Below are positions 7,210 through 14,507 of a stretch of 14,507 bases of DNA, in pieces. How positions within the stretch are numbered: position 1 is the stretch's first letter; each line of letters opens with the position of its first letter. The DNA is from an uncultured Varibaculum sp. GTDB lineage: Bacteria; Actinomycetota; Actinomycetes; Actinomycetales; Actinomycetaceae. The stretch is taken from assembly GCA_947253735.1 (NCBI GenBank), contig CAMYAU010000030.1, positions 1 to 14,507 on the forward strand, in the 5' to 3' direction. The translations under genes and the position numbers were made by a program. The notes beneath the pieces are model-generated. The model was not told where the DNA came from, did no database searches, and saw nothing but the letters and a program-made list of their open reading frames with translations.

Positions 7210-7497
7210 ATGAGCGTATTAATAACAATCGGTTTCGTACTGTGTGGAGCCGGGCTGGTGTTTTTAGTTGCCCGGAGCGTGGGGGCTTTGAATACCCGTG
7301 AGCGAGCCCGTAAAACTCACTTTGAGCAGGAGATTGGGAGCGTAGAAAACCTGCTGGCGTCCTCGCAAGCTGATCGGGATAAGTTACGCCAGATGCGGGA
7401 TCAAGGGCGTCTGCAACGCTGGGACGCTATCCGAGACGTTATGCGCGAAGAGGGCGTACCTGAAGAGGTAGCCACCGAGTTTATTGACCGCCTGTAG
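7210..7497 (+). CDS. Small single-pass membrane protein with coiled coil, unknown function
   Basis: A 95-residue protein not recognised as a named family. Residues 4-24 form one hydrophobic segment that starts almost at the N-terminus. The rest is highly charged: a helical, probably coiled-coil stretch (about 29-68) rich in Arg, Glu, Asp and Gln, then a short C-terminal helix-like part ending EEVATEFIDRL. AGGAAG lies 9 nt before the ATG, supporting the start. It begins 70 bp after the DUF3152 gene on the same strand with no visible terminator between, so co-transcription is likely. The topology resembles small envelope proteins with a cytoplasmic or extracytoplasmic coiled coil. Orientation and partner are unknown. 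Confidence 0.75.
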   Translation: MSVLITIGFVLCGAGLVFLVARSVGALNTRERARKTHFEQEIGSVENLLASSQADRDKLRQMRDQGRLQRWDAIRDVMREEGVPEEVATEFIDRL

Positions 7498-7621
7498 GCG
7501 GACCTTATTTTCGGGTTTTTCGGGCAAAATAACACCCGAGCACGCTAGTCAACTGTATTGGAAAATTTTCCAGTAGGAAGTAAGTTCCCTTTATACCAGC
7601 CACACTAAGGTGCTCACCGCC
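7498..7621. other. Convergent spacer with weak inverted repeats
   Basis: This spacer lies between the convergent 3' ends of the small membrane protein and the prenyl synthase. It holds two copies of TCGGG (7511-7515, 7520-7524), either of which can pair with CCCGA (7535-7539), A/T-only 7-bp arms at 7505-7511 and 7526-7532, and a perfect 14-bp palindrome TGGAAAATTTTCCA (7559-7572). None makes a canonical G+C-rich stem plus T run, though transcription termination must occur here or nearby for both genes. Confidence 0.4.
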
Positions 7622-8632
7622 CTAGGCAATACGATCGACCAAGGTGTCGGCAAATTTTTCGAGGGCGGCCTTAACCTCTTGATCTTTCAAAGAAGCAATC
7701 GCCGCTTTGGCTTCCTCACACCAAGAAAAAGCTAATTGCCGGGTACGTTCCAGCACCGAATGCGCGCGCAGCATCTGCACTACCCGCTCTAAAGCCGCAT
7801 CCTCACTCACCAAAGTTCCCCGGCTAAGTTCTGCCAGAATTTTTTGCCCGGCTTCGTCGAGGACGCCCTGTGCCGCATCCTGCCGCAGCAGCAGAATCGG
7901 CATGGTGTCTACACCCTCACGCAAATCTGTTCCCGGGGTTTTCCCGGAATCGGCACTATCAGAGGACAGATCGATAACATCATCTGCTAATTGGAAAGCT
8001 ACCCCGATCTTTTCCCCAAACTGCACAACCGCCTTAATGACATCCTGGGGAGCCCCGGAAAGTTCCGCCCCAAATCGCGCTGATTGCGCCACCAGGGAAC
8101 CAGTCTTATCTGCCAGCACCTGGATATAGAACTGTACCGCATCCTGTCCATTTTCTGGTCCGAAAGTTTCATTCAGCTGCCCGCGGCACAAGCGATCGAA
8201 AGTTACCGCATGCTGTAAAACTGCCTCAGGCCCCAAGGTGGCAACCACTTGCGAGGCACGGGCAAAGACTAAATCCCCCGCCAGAACCGCACGGTTATTT
8301 CCCCAGACCCGTTGCACTGCGTTCACCCCGCGCCGAGTGGGAGCCGAGTCCATAACGTCATCGTGATACAAAGTAGCCAAATGAGTCAGCTCGACCACTA
8401 CACAGGCGCGCAACACTTCCTCCGAAAAGGAACGCGGCCCTAGGTTCGAGCACAGCAATACCAAACCGGGACGCATCCGTTTGCCACCGGCTTTCGCCAG
8501 GTGCCCAATGATATCGTCGAGCACTCCCCGGTCATCAGATAGTACCGAAGCCAAGCGGTCTTCCACTTGCACTAGGCCGTCAGAAATCCGATCTTCAAGC
8601 TCGTCAATACGTTGCTGCGACAAGTTACTCAC
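7622..8632 (-). CDS. trans-Polyprenyl diphosphate synthase, long-chain (GrcC/HepT-like, probably for menaquinone)
   Basis: A cytoplasmic isoprenyl chain elongase of 336 residues, adding isopentenyl diphosphate units to an allylic diphosphate. Conserved regions are present in order: GGKRMRP (49-55), first aspartate-rich motif DDVMD (91-95), GDLVFARA (119-126), second motif DDVID (217-221), and GKTPGTDL (230-237). The residue five before the first motif is the small Ala86, as in long-chain enzymes such as IspB, so a heptaprenyl or longer product is likely. The GTG start at 8632 overlaps the nuoN stop as GTGA. The frame stays open upstream to 8845, but that stretch lies inside nuoN and reads nothing like this family, so I exclude it. 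Being last in the complex I operon suggests it makes the menaquinone tail, as inferred for actinobacterial GrcC. Chain length is not proven. Confidence 0.92.
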   Translation of the reverse strand: MSNLSQQRIDELEDRISDGLVQVEDRLASVLSDDRGVLDDIIGHLAKAGGKRMRPGLVLLCSNLGPRSFSEEVLRACVVVELTHLATLYHDDVMDSAPTRRGVNAVQRVWGNNRAVLAGDLVFARASQVVATLGPEAVLQHAVTFDRLCRGQLNETFGPENGQDAVQFYIQVLADKTGSLVAQSARFGAELSGAPQDVIKAVVQFGEKIGVAFQLADDVIDLSSDSADSGKTPGTDLREGVDTMPILLLRQDAAQGVLDEAGQKILAELSRGTLVSEDAALERVVQMLRAHSVLERTRQLAFSWCEEAKAAIASLKDQEVKAALEKFADTLVDRIA

Positions 8633-10215
8633 GGAATAACAATATAGGTGTTTTGCAAAATATCTAGAACTGATCCCGGGAAAACCCCCAGAAGCACAGT
8701 TAAGAGGGCGCAAATCCCGATCGCTACATAGGTGATCTCGGCGTGTGGAGCAACCATGGTATTTTTCGCCACCGGATCTAGGAACATGATCTTCCCCAGA
8801 CGGAAATAGTAGAAGGCGGTAATCGCAGAGGCAATCACCGCGCAAATAACCAGGGCAGTTGCCCCTCCTTGCAGGCCGGCGCTAAAAGCGAGGAATTTCG
8901 CCATAAACCCGGCAGTCAACGGGATCCCGGCAAAAGATAGCAAGAATAGCATCATGCAGCCGGCCAGTACCGGATGGGTTTTCCCAAAACCGGCCCAGGC
9001 TGGCAGGGAATGTTGTTCGGCAGTAGCTACCCCGTCCTCGTTAGTTACCCTAACCAGGTAGATGATCGCGAACGCTCCAATAGTGGCGACCGCGTAAGAC
9101 AGCAGATAGAACAACACTGCAGCGTTAGCGTTAAGCGCACCCTTGGTGAAGGCAATCAGAATAAATCCAGCATGGGCAATAGACGAGTATGCCAACATCC
9201 GTTTGATGTTGTCTTGTACCAAACCAAAGAAAGTGCCCACCGCCATCGTCAAAATAGCGACTGCCCATAGGAACGGCTTGAAGTTCGCCTCGTACTGTAC
9301 GACTACCGTAGAGAAGAAGCGCAACATGGCTAGGAATGCCGCTGCTTTTACTCCCGCAGCCATAAAACCGGTAACCGGGGTGGGGGCACCCTGATACACA
9401 TCCGGGGTCCACGCATGGAAAGGAGCCGCGCCAATCTTAAAGAGCAGCCCCACCAACATCAGGGCAGCCCCAGTCATCAACAGCGCCGGGGAAGCTACCC
9501 GGTAGGGAATCGCCAACGCCAATTGATCTAGCAGTAGCGATCCGGAATATCCGTATAACAAAGACATTCCCATCAGCATGAATCCGGAAGCAAACGCTCC
9601 TAGCACGAAATATTTAAGAGCAGCTTCCTGGCTGAGGAGGCGGCGGTAACGGGCCATAGCACTCATCGCATACAGGGGTAGGGAAATGATCTCTAATGCC
9701 ACAAACAGAGTCAGCATCGAGTTTGCCATGGGGAAGATCATCATTCCCCCCAGGGAGAATAGGCTCAGCGGCAGCACTTCGCTACGCTGATAACCACGCC
9801 TCTCTGTTTGCTCTTCCTGGAAAGATCCGGGAATATCCGATGGTTGCCCCGCGAAAGCCGAAATGCGGCTGCCGGTGCGATCTATCATCGGCAGCAGAGC
9901 CAGCAATCCCACAATCAACATAAGCAACTGGGAAAACATGGAGAATCCATCTACGATTAGCTCTCCGCGCACTAACCGCTGCCCGCTTTGCAGATCGAAG
10001 GCTCCGAAAGAGGGCGCGAAGGCAAGTAGGGCAATTGCAACTACTGCAATCGACCAGGTACATTGCACACTCCAGCGACGCTTGGCAGATACGAATGCCT
10101 CTAGCAGAATTCCGATGATTGCCCCAAAGAGCACCACCATTACCGGAGCCATTAATGTCCAGTTGAAACCGAGCTCGCTGAAGTCATTAATCACGGTAGC
10201 GTTGGCTAAACTCAC
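8629..10215 (-). CDS. nuoN: NADH-quinone oxidoreductase subunit N
   Basis: An antiporter-like, proton-translocating membrane subunit of complex I, 528 residues with about 14 predicted helices. The family core is clear: Glu175 in the fifth-helix motif FVALEIISLPLY, Lys260 in the discontinuous-helix motif FKIGAAPFHAWTPDVYQGAP, Lys290 in AAGVKAAAF, and Lys440 in GFMAKF. A hydrophilic insert at about 112-147, rich in Arg, Glu, Gln and Ser, lies between early helices; I recall actinobacterial NuoN proteins having such a loop, so it is not by itself unusual. The GTG start overlaps the nuoM stop by 4 nt (GTGA), with AGGGAG 6 nt upstream. The 3' end overlaps the prenyl synthase start in the same way, implying translational coupling on both sides. 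Confidence 0.97.
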   Translation of the reverse strand: MSLANATVINDFSELGFNWTLMAPVMVVLFGAIIGILLEAFVSAKRRWSVQCTWSIAVVAIALLAFAPSFGAFDLQSGQRLVRGELIVDGFSMFSQLLMLIVGLLALLPMIDRTGSRISAFAGQPSDIPGSFQEEQTERRGYQRSEVLPLSLFSLGGMMIFPMANSMLTLFVALEIISLPLYAMSAMARYRRLLSQEAALKYFVLGAFASGFMLMGMSLLYGYSGSLLLDQLALAIPYRVASPALLMTGAALMLVGLLFKIGAAPFHAWTPDVYQGAPTPVTGFMAAGVKAAAFLAMLRFFSTVVVQYEANFKPFLWAVAILTMAVGTFFGLVQDNIKRMLAYSSIAHAGFILIAFTKGALNANAAVLFYLLSYAVATIGAFAIIYLVRVTNEDGVATAEQHSLPAWAGFGKTHPVLAGCMMLFLLSFAGIPLTAGFMAKFLAFSAGLQGGATALVICAVIASAITAFYYFRLGKIMFLDPVAKNTMVAPHAEITYVAIGICALLTVLLGVFPGSVLDILQNTYIVIP

Positions 10216-11777
10216 TTTCCGCTCCCTTCTACTTGGAAAGCCACATCCTGGGTGACAATCACCTGTTTAGCTACTTGTGTCATCGGATCCACCAGCGGTT
10301 GCGGATGCAAACCAATCACCAGCATCATCACGATTAATGGGGCGGCCACTCCCCAGCGTTCCCGCTGATTTAAATCGCTAATCGCTTGGCGATGTGAAGG
10401 CGCCTTACCTGTAAAAATCTTTTGGTAGGGTAAAAGCACGTAAACCGCGCCCGCGACTACCCCCACCAGGCAAAGTACCGCTGCCCACTGGTAGAGTCGG
10501 AAGGTACCGATTAGCACCATCAGTTCTGGCACGAAGCCAGATAGACCGGGCAGAGCGATGGCCGCGAGACCGGAGATTAAGAAGGTGCCGGCAATCAGCG
10601 GGGTAACCCGTTGCATACCGCCATAGGAAGCGATCTCTTGACTTTGCCCCCGCTCGGTTAGGAATCCGCCGATCAGGAACATGCCCGCGATCGATAGGCC
10701 GTGCGCCACCATATAAACCATGGCACCGGCTAAAGCCACCGTGTTGCCAACATAGATACCCATCACCATCAGCCCAAAGTGGGCTACCGAAGTGAAGGAG
10801 ATCAGACGCATCAAGTCTTTTTGTGCCAAAGCTGCCAGCGATCCCCAGATTACGGAGATCACCGCCAGGATAATGAAAGCTAAGGCGGCTCGCTGAGATG
10901 CCCCCGGGAAAATGGTCAAACACAAGGTGATCATCCCGAAGGTACCGATCTTATCCAGGATTCCTACCAGTAGAGCGGAGGTGCCCGGACGGGCATTCTC
11001 GGCAGTGTCTGCCAGCCAGGTATGTACTGGAACCATCGGCGCCTTCACCGCAAACGCAATGAAGAAGCTGACCATCAGGGCCATTTCTACCCCGGGGCTA
11101 GCTTTTAGCTGTCCCGCCAAGTTTTCCAATAGGAACAGGCTGGCATGTTTTTCGCTACCTACAGCGGCGTTAGGGGAATAGACATAGATTCCTACGATAC
11201 CGATTAGCATGACCAGTCCACCGGCCAGAGAATACAGCAGGAACTTCATGGCCGCAGCTTTACGTTTCGCCCCATTACCGTAGCGCCCAATCAAGAAGAA
11301 CATGGGCACTAACATGGCTTCGAAAGCCAGGTAGAACACGAATACGTCGCGAGCCGCAAAAATCAGCATCATGAATGCCAGGGTGGCTAAGGTTAGGCCC
11401 ACATATCCGGCATCATCGTATGGTTTGTTCTCGCCCTCTATATCCCGTGCTGAAGCGATCAGCACAATCAAGGTGAGCAGAGCGGACAGTACCAACATCG
11501 CCAGCCCTAGGCCGTTTACCCCCAGAGCCCAAGAAACCCCCAGGGAGCGAATCCAGCCGTGGGTTTCCGCGAACTGATAGGCAGCGGCTTTAGTATAGTC
11601 AAAGTTCAGCGCCAGGTAGATGGTACCCAGTAAGACAAGAGCTGATACTGCTAGTCCAATCTGACGCGCGGCAATCCGAGTCGGTTTGATCAACCACAGT
11701 GCCAGTGACGCCAACGCCGGGAGCACTACCAACAGCGTTAATACCGGGAAAGTTGAGTTCAGGACTGTAATTTCCAT
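10212..11777 (-). CDS. nuoM: NADH-quinone oxidoreductase subunit M
   Basis: The second antiporter-like pump subunit of complex I, 521 residues. Family landmarks are Glu153 in FYLAFEAMLVPMFFLIG, Lys245 in FAVKAPMVPVHTWLADTAE, Lys276 in LDKIGTFG, the KDLMRLISFTSVAHFG region at 320-335, and Glu418 in GFVPELMVL. By my alignment these correspond to Glu144, Lys234, Lys265 and Glu407 of E. coli NuoM. All charged channel residues I can place are kept. The ATG has AGGAGG 9 nt upstream. The gap from nuoL is 18 nt, and the stop overlaps the nuoN GTG. Expression as part of the nuo operon is near certain. Confidence 0.98.
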   Translation of the reverse strand: MEITVLNSTFPVLTLLVVLPALASLALWLIKPTRIAARQIGLAVSALVLLGTIYLALNFDYTKAAAYQFAETHGWIRSLGVSWALGVNGLGLAMLVLSALLTLIVLIASARDIEGENKPYDDAGYVGLTLATLAFMMLIFAARDVFVFYLAFEAMLVPMFFLIGRYGNGAKRKAAAMKFLLYSLAGGLVMLIGIVGIYVYSPNAAVGSEKHASLFLLENLAGQLKASPGVEMALMVSFFIAFAVKAPMVPVHTWLADTAENARPGTSALLVGILDKIGTFGMITLCLTIFPGASQRAALAFIILAVISVIWGSLAALAQKDLMRLISFTSVAHFGLMVMGIYVGNTVALAGAMVYMVAHGLSIAGMFLIGGFLTERGQSQEIASYGGMQRVTPLIAGTFLISGLAAIALPGLSGFVPELMVLIGTFRLYQWAAVLCLVGVVAGAVYVLLPYQKIFTGKAPSHRQAISDLNQRERWGVAAPLIVMMLVIGLHPQPLVDPMTQVAKQVIVTQDVAFQVEGSGK

Positions 11778-11795
11778 TTATCTTTTCCTCCTGCC

Positions 11796-13790
11796 CTAAA
11801 CCAATTGGCTTCCGACAACTAGGACTAGGGCTAAAAGCACCCCACCAAGAATGTAACTGGCGTATGCGCGGATGTACCCGTTTTGCACGTGACTGAGTGC
11901 GCGCCCGAAGGCCCCAGCGCACCAAGCGATACCGCGGACGATACCGTCTATTACGCCCCGATCAGCGCCGCCCACTCCTACGGTGAGTAGTTGTGCCGGT
12001 AGCATGGCGACCGACTCGTTAACGGTGTCTTGATAAAGATCCACCCGTGCCGCCTCCACTAAGACATTCGAGGCTGGAGCCACTTTCGGCACCGGTTTAC
12101 GTACATACATTAAGAAGGCCAAGACCAGCCCGCATAGCACCAGTAACAAGGTGATAGCAGAAATGGCTGCGTGCGATAACACTGCAGTATCTTTGGTAGC
12201 CCCCAGAGTCCCGGTAACTGGTTCAAGCCACTGGTTGAACTTGTCAGTAAAGCCCAACACCATTCCCATGGCCACCGAGAACACTGATAACACCACGATC
12301 GGTCCGTTCATTAGCCAAGAGGCTTCGTGCGGATGCACGTCGCTGCCACCATCGTACTGGGTGGTCCAGCGCTTTTCTCCATGGAAAATCATGAAGAACA
12401 GCCGTGACATATAGAAAGAAGTAATCCCGGCTCCCACCATAGCGACCAATCCGAATATCCAGGCTCCGGTAGTTCCAAATGCTTGAGCGTTAAAGGCAGC
12501 CGCGATAATCGGTTCTTTGGAGAAGAAACCCGAAAATGGGGGAATCCCCAAGATTGCCAACCAGGCAATACCGAAACAGATCCAAGAAACTTTCATCACC
12601 TGCCGCAAGGCACCGAAGCGCCGCATATTTACCTGCTCGTTCATGCCGTGCATTACCGAGCCGGCCCCCAGGAACAACTGGGCTTTGAAGAATCCATGCA
12701 CAAACAGGTGGAAGATAGCCAAGGTCCAGCCAATGGGGCCCAGACCAGCACCCAACATCATGTACCCAATCTGGGACATAGTGGAAGCAGCCAGTACCTT
12801 TTTCATATCATCCTTGGCACAACCCACGATCGCTCCGAATAGCAGAGTAATCGCCCCGACTATGGCTACACACAGTTGGGCTGTTGGAGAGGCCACGAAG
12901 ATAGCTCCGGAACGCACAATCAAGTAGACACCGGCAGTGACCATAGTGGCCGCGTGGATTAAAGCTGACACCGGGGTGGGACCAGCCATAGCGTCACCCA
13001 GCCAGGCTTGCAGCGGGAACTGCGCGGATTTACCACAGGCTGCCAGCAGCAAGAATAGACCGATGGCAGTGGCCCAACCGGGGGTCATATCTCCGGAGCG
13101 CGAAGCTGCCAGCACATCCACAAACTTCATCGAGTTAAATTCCGCGTACATGGACATCATCGCAAGCAGCAACCCCAGGTCACCGATGCGGTTCATCACG
13201 AAGGCCTTCTTGGCGGCTACCGCATTTGGTAGTTCGTGGTTCCAGAAACCGATCAACAGGTAGGACGCTAAACCAACGCCCTCCCAGCCGAAGAACAATG
13301 CTACGTATGAATCCGAAAGCACCAGGGTGAGCATCGAAGCGATGAAAAAGTTCAGGTAGGCGAAGAAACGACGCCGATCAGGATCGTGTTCCATATAGGC
13401 CACGGAATAAACGTGGATCAGGGAGCCCACGAAAGTTACCAGCAACACGAAAGTCATGGAGAGCGGGTCGAGCAAGATATTCCAGGAAAGGGTGATTTGC
13501 TCGTTACCGCTGCCGGCTTTAAACCAGGAAAATACGGGAGCTACAATCGATCTTTCTGCTGGTGCCTGCGCAATCATCTGGCAGAAAATCACCAATCCGA
13601 TTAGGAAGGAACTCCAGGAGGCAGCAACAGCCAACCAGTGTCCCCATTTGTCGGTGATGCGTCCGCATACCAGCAGCAGACCCGAAACTAATAGTGGAAT
13701 CGCCACCATCAGCCACGCGTAGGACGCCAGTCCAGTAGCCGCCACATTTGCCATTTGCTCTGTATCGGCGCTTAACAAGAACGAGTTCAT
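11796..13790 (-). CDS. nuoL: NADH-quinone oxidoreductase subunit L
   Basis: The distal antiporter-like pump subunit of complex I, 664 residues including the C-terminal amphipathic helix and anchor (about 570-664). That part should run alongside the membrane arm towards NuoM and NuoN. Functional residues are intact: Glu170 in FFGWEGVGLASYLLIGFW, Lys254 in ACGKSAQFPLQAWLGDAM, His279 in SALIHAATMVTAGVYL, Lys369 in VHGFFKAQLFL, and Lys425 in SGFFSKEPI. By my alignment these match Glu144, Lys229, His254, Lys342 and Lys399 of E. coli NuoL. The ATG at 13790 follows a weak ribosome binding site, AGGGGG, at about 10 nt. The gap from nuoK is only 14 nt. Confidence 0.98.
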   Translation of the reverse strand: MNSFLLSADTEQMANVAATGLASYAWLMVAIPLLVSGLLLVCGRITDKWGHWLAVAASWSSFLIGLVIFCQMIAQAPAERSIVAPVFSWFKAGSGNEQITLSWNILLDPLSMTFVLLVTFVGSLIHVYSVAYMEHDPDRRRFFAYLNFFIASMLTLVLSDSYVALFFGWEGVGLASYLLIGFWNHELPNAVAAKKAFVMNRIGDLGLLLAMMSMYAEFNSMKFVDVLAASRSGDMTPGWATAIGLFLLLAACGKSAQFPLQAWLGDAMAGPTPVSALIHAATMVTAGVYLIVRSGAIFVASPTAQLCVAIVGAITLLFGAIVGCAKDDMKKVLAASTMSQIGYMMLGAGLGPIGWTLAIFHLFVHGFFKAQLFLGAGSVMHGMNEQVNMRRFGALRQVMKVSWICFGIAWLAILGIPPFSGFFSKEPIIAAAFNAQAFGTTGAWIFGLVAMVGAGITSFYMSRLFFMIFHGEKRWTTQYDGGSDVHPHEASWLMNGPIVVLSVFSVAMGMVLGFTDKFNQWLEPVTGTLGATKDTAVLSHAAISAITLLLVLCGLVLAFLMYVRKPVPKVAPASNVLVEAARVDLYQDTVNESVAMLPAQLLTVGVGGADRGVIDGIVRGIAWCAGAFGRALSHVQNGYIRAYASYILGGVLLALVLVVGSQLV

Positions 13791-13804
13791 TGTTTATATA
13801 CCCC

Positions 13805-14104
13805 CTAGCGTCCCATCAGGCGTACTTCATCGACCGAGGTCGAACGACGCGTTCTAAATATCGAAACGATGATCGCGAGGCCTACCACCACTTCTGCGGC
13901 GGCTACCACCATGACGAAGAAGGCCATCACTTGCCCCTCAATATTTTGGTGCATATTTGAGAAAGTCACCAGCATTAAGTTGCAGGAGTTCAACATCAGT
14001 TCCACTCCCATCAGCGCGATTACCGCCGAGTGACGGGTCAACACGATTACCGCGCCGATAAAGAAGAGAATGACTGCCAATACTAGATATGAAGTCAAAG
14101 ACAT
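13805..14104 (-). CDS. nuoK: NADH-quinone oxidoreductase subunit K
   Basis: A small three-helix membrane subunit of complex I, 99 residues, the normal family length. Helices lie near 5-23, 28-50 and 58-82. Glu35 (in GVELMLNSCNL) and Glu71 (in VAAAEVVVGLAI) are the buried glutamates matching Glu36 and Glu72 of E. coli NuoK, which carry protons along the membrane axis. The C-terminus ends in a short basic tail. The ATG shares one base with the nuoJ stop (TAATG), and GGAGG lies 10 nt upstream within nuoJ, so translation is probably coupled. Confidence 0.98.
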   Translation of the reverse strand: MSLTSYLVLAVILFFIGAVIVLTRHSAVIALMGVELMLNSCNLMLVTFSNMHQNIEGQVMAFFVMVVAAAEVVVGLAIIVSIFRTRRSTSVDEVRLMGR

Positions 14105-14507
14105 TATTCACTGACCTCCGTTTCTGAGGCATCAAGGTTGGATGCTACCGGGGAACCGCTGGGAGGCGCTCCCTCAATCTTGGGGGTAATCACTCGGTTC
14201 TTAGGAGCGTTCAAACCGTGAGGCGCATCGTCTCCAGACATGCCCCAGGCCCCGGATTTAGCGACTGCCTGCGAAGCCTGCGTAGAATGCAAACCCTGTT
14301 CTGGGTTGGCCCCCAGGTCGGCGCGAATCTTTTCAACCAGGTGCGGTGCGGCTTCACCCAGAGATCGATCAGCATTGCGGGCGCGCAGTGCCGCGGAAAC
14401 CGATGTGGTGATTGCGCGCTGATCTTCCCCAGAAATATTGGGAGTGTCGGTCGCGTTAGTAGTTTGATAAACACCTGCGATCGGCTGTTGACCGGGATGA
14501 ATGCCTC
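14104..14507 (-). CDS. nuoJ: NADH-quinone oxidoreductase subunit J, C-terminal part only (5' end beyond window)
   Basis: The open frame runs from the window edge to TAA at 14106-14104, giving the last 133 residues. No membrane helix is left in this part. It starts GIHPGQQPIAGVYQTTNATDT, which resembles the GVYARHNAVDTPALL region after the last helix in actinobacterial NuoJ proteins. The rest is a hydrophilic tail with an Arg/Asp-rich helical stretch (38-65 of the visible part), then Gly/Pro/Ser/Ala-rich, probably disordered sequence ending in acidic residues. Identity rests on this motif and on its place directly before nuoK. E. coli NuoJ (about 184 residues) lacks such a tail, so this is a lineage-specific extension. 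Confidence 0.88.
   Translation of the reverse strand, partial: GIHPGQQPIAGVYQTTNATDTPNISGEDQRAITTSVSAALRARNADRSLGEAAPHLVEKIRADLGANPEQGLHSTQASQAVAKSGAWGMSGDDAPHGLNAPKNRVITPKIEGAPPSGSPVASNLDASETEVSE

Noticed and set aside
7559..7572. Palindrome TGGAAAATTTTCCA as an intrinsic terminator
   Set aside because: It is A/T-rich with no loop and no T run after it, so it would form a poor RNA stem. Noted only as part of the convergent spacer.
8633..8845. In-frame N-terminal extension of the prenyl synthase (71 extra residues)
   Set aside because: It lies inside the nuoN coding region in another frame, reads as low-quality Cys/Arg-rich sequence, and is unlike the family. The GTG at 8632 with a GTGA overlap fits family length.
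14211..14474. Open frame of 87 codons on the minus strand
   Set aside because: It overlaps nuoJ out of frame. The nuoJ frame continues to the correct TAATG junction with nuoK and carries the family motif.

Overview
The window looks like ordinary chromosomal DNA from a moderate-G+C actinobacterium, judged by eye at a little over half G+C. The best lineage evidence is a DUF3152 metzincin-like protein, a family I know only from actinobacteria. Further support comes from GTG starts overlapping upstream stops, a NuoJ with the long hydrophilic tail seen in actinobacterial complex I, and a GrcC-type prenyl synthase fused to the end of the nuo operon. The lineage could be Actinomycetaceae-like, but I cannot fix the genus from the sequence alone. 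I see no phage, transposase, CRISPR array, tRNA or rRNA.

Layout. Positions 1-1900 (minus) hold the first 633 codons of a large FAD- plus Fe-S-binding dehydrogenase of the YdiJ/D-2-hydroxyacid dehydrogenase type, cut by the window edge. Behind it is a 12-bp perfect inverted repeat that may be an operator. Positions 2039-2959 (minus) encode a polytopic membrane protein resembling the DUF422/CruF carotenoid-biosynthesis family; its Shine-Dalgarno sequence moves the start to an internal GTG. A 352-bp gap follows, holding three stem-loops, one with a terminator-like T run. Positions 3312-6041 (minus) are a complete pyruvate, phosphate dikinase. Divergent from it on the plus strand are the membrane-anchored DUF3152 protein (6273-7139) and a 95-residue protein with one membrane segment and a coiled coil (7210-7497).

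Positions 7622-14507 (minus) are the distal part of a complex I operon, transcribed nuoJ (partial)-nuoK-nuoL-nuoM-nuoN followed by a long-chain trans-polyprenyl diphosphate synthase. The genes are tightly packed: a 1-nt overlap at J/K, gaps of 14 and 18 nt at K/L and L/M, and 4-nt GTGA overlaps at M/N and N/prenyl synthase.

How the genes fit together. NuoJ-N form the proton-pumping membrane arm of NADH:quinone oxidoreductase, and the co-transcribed prenyl synthase probably makes the side chain of menaquinone, its electron acceptor. The FAD/Fe-S dehydrogenase may feed electrons from a 2-hydroxyacid to the same pool or another carrier. PPDK interconverts pyruvate and PEP. These links are inferences from gene family and position. 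I found no convincing undescribed system; the most useful leads are the hairpin cluster, two operator-like palindromes and the DUF3152/small membrane protein pair.
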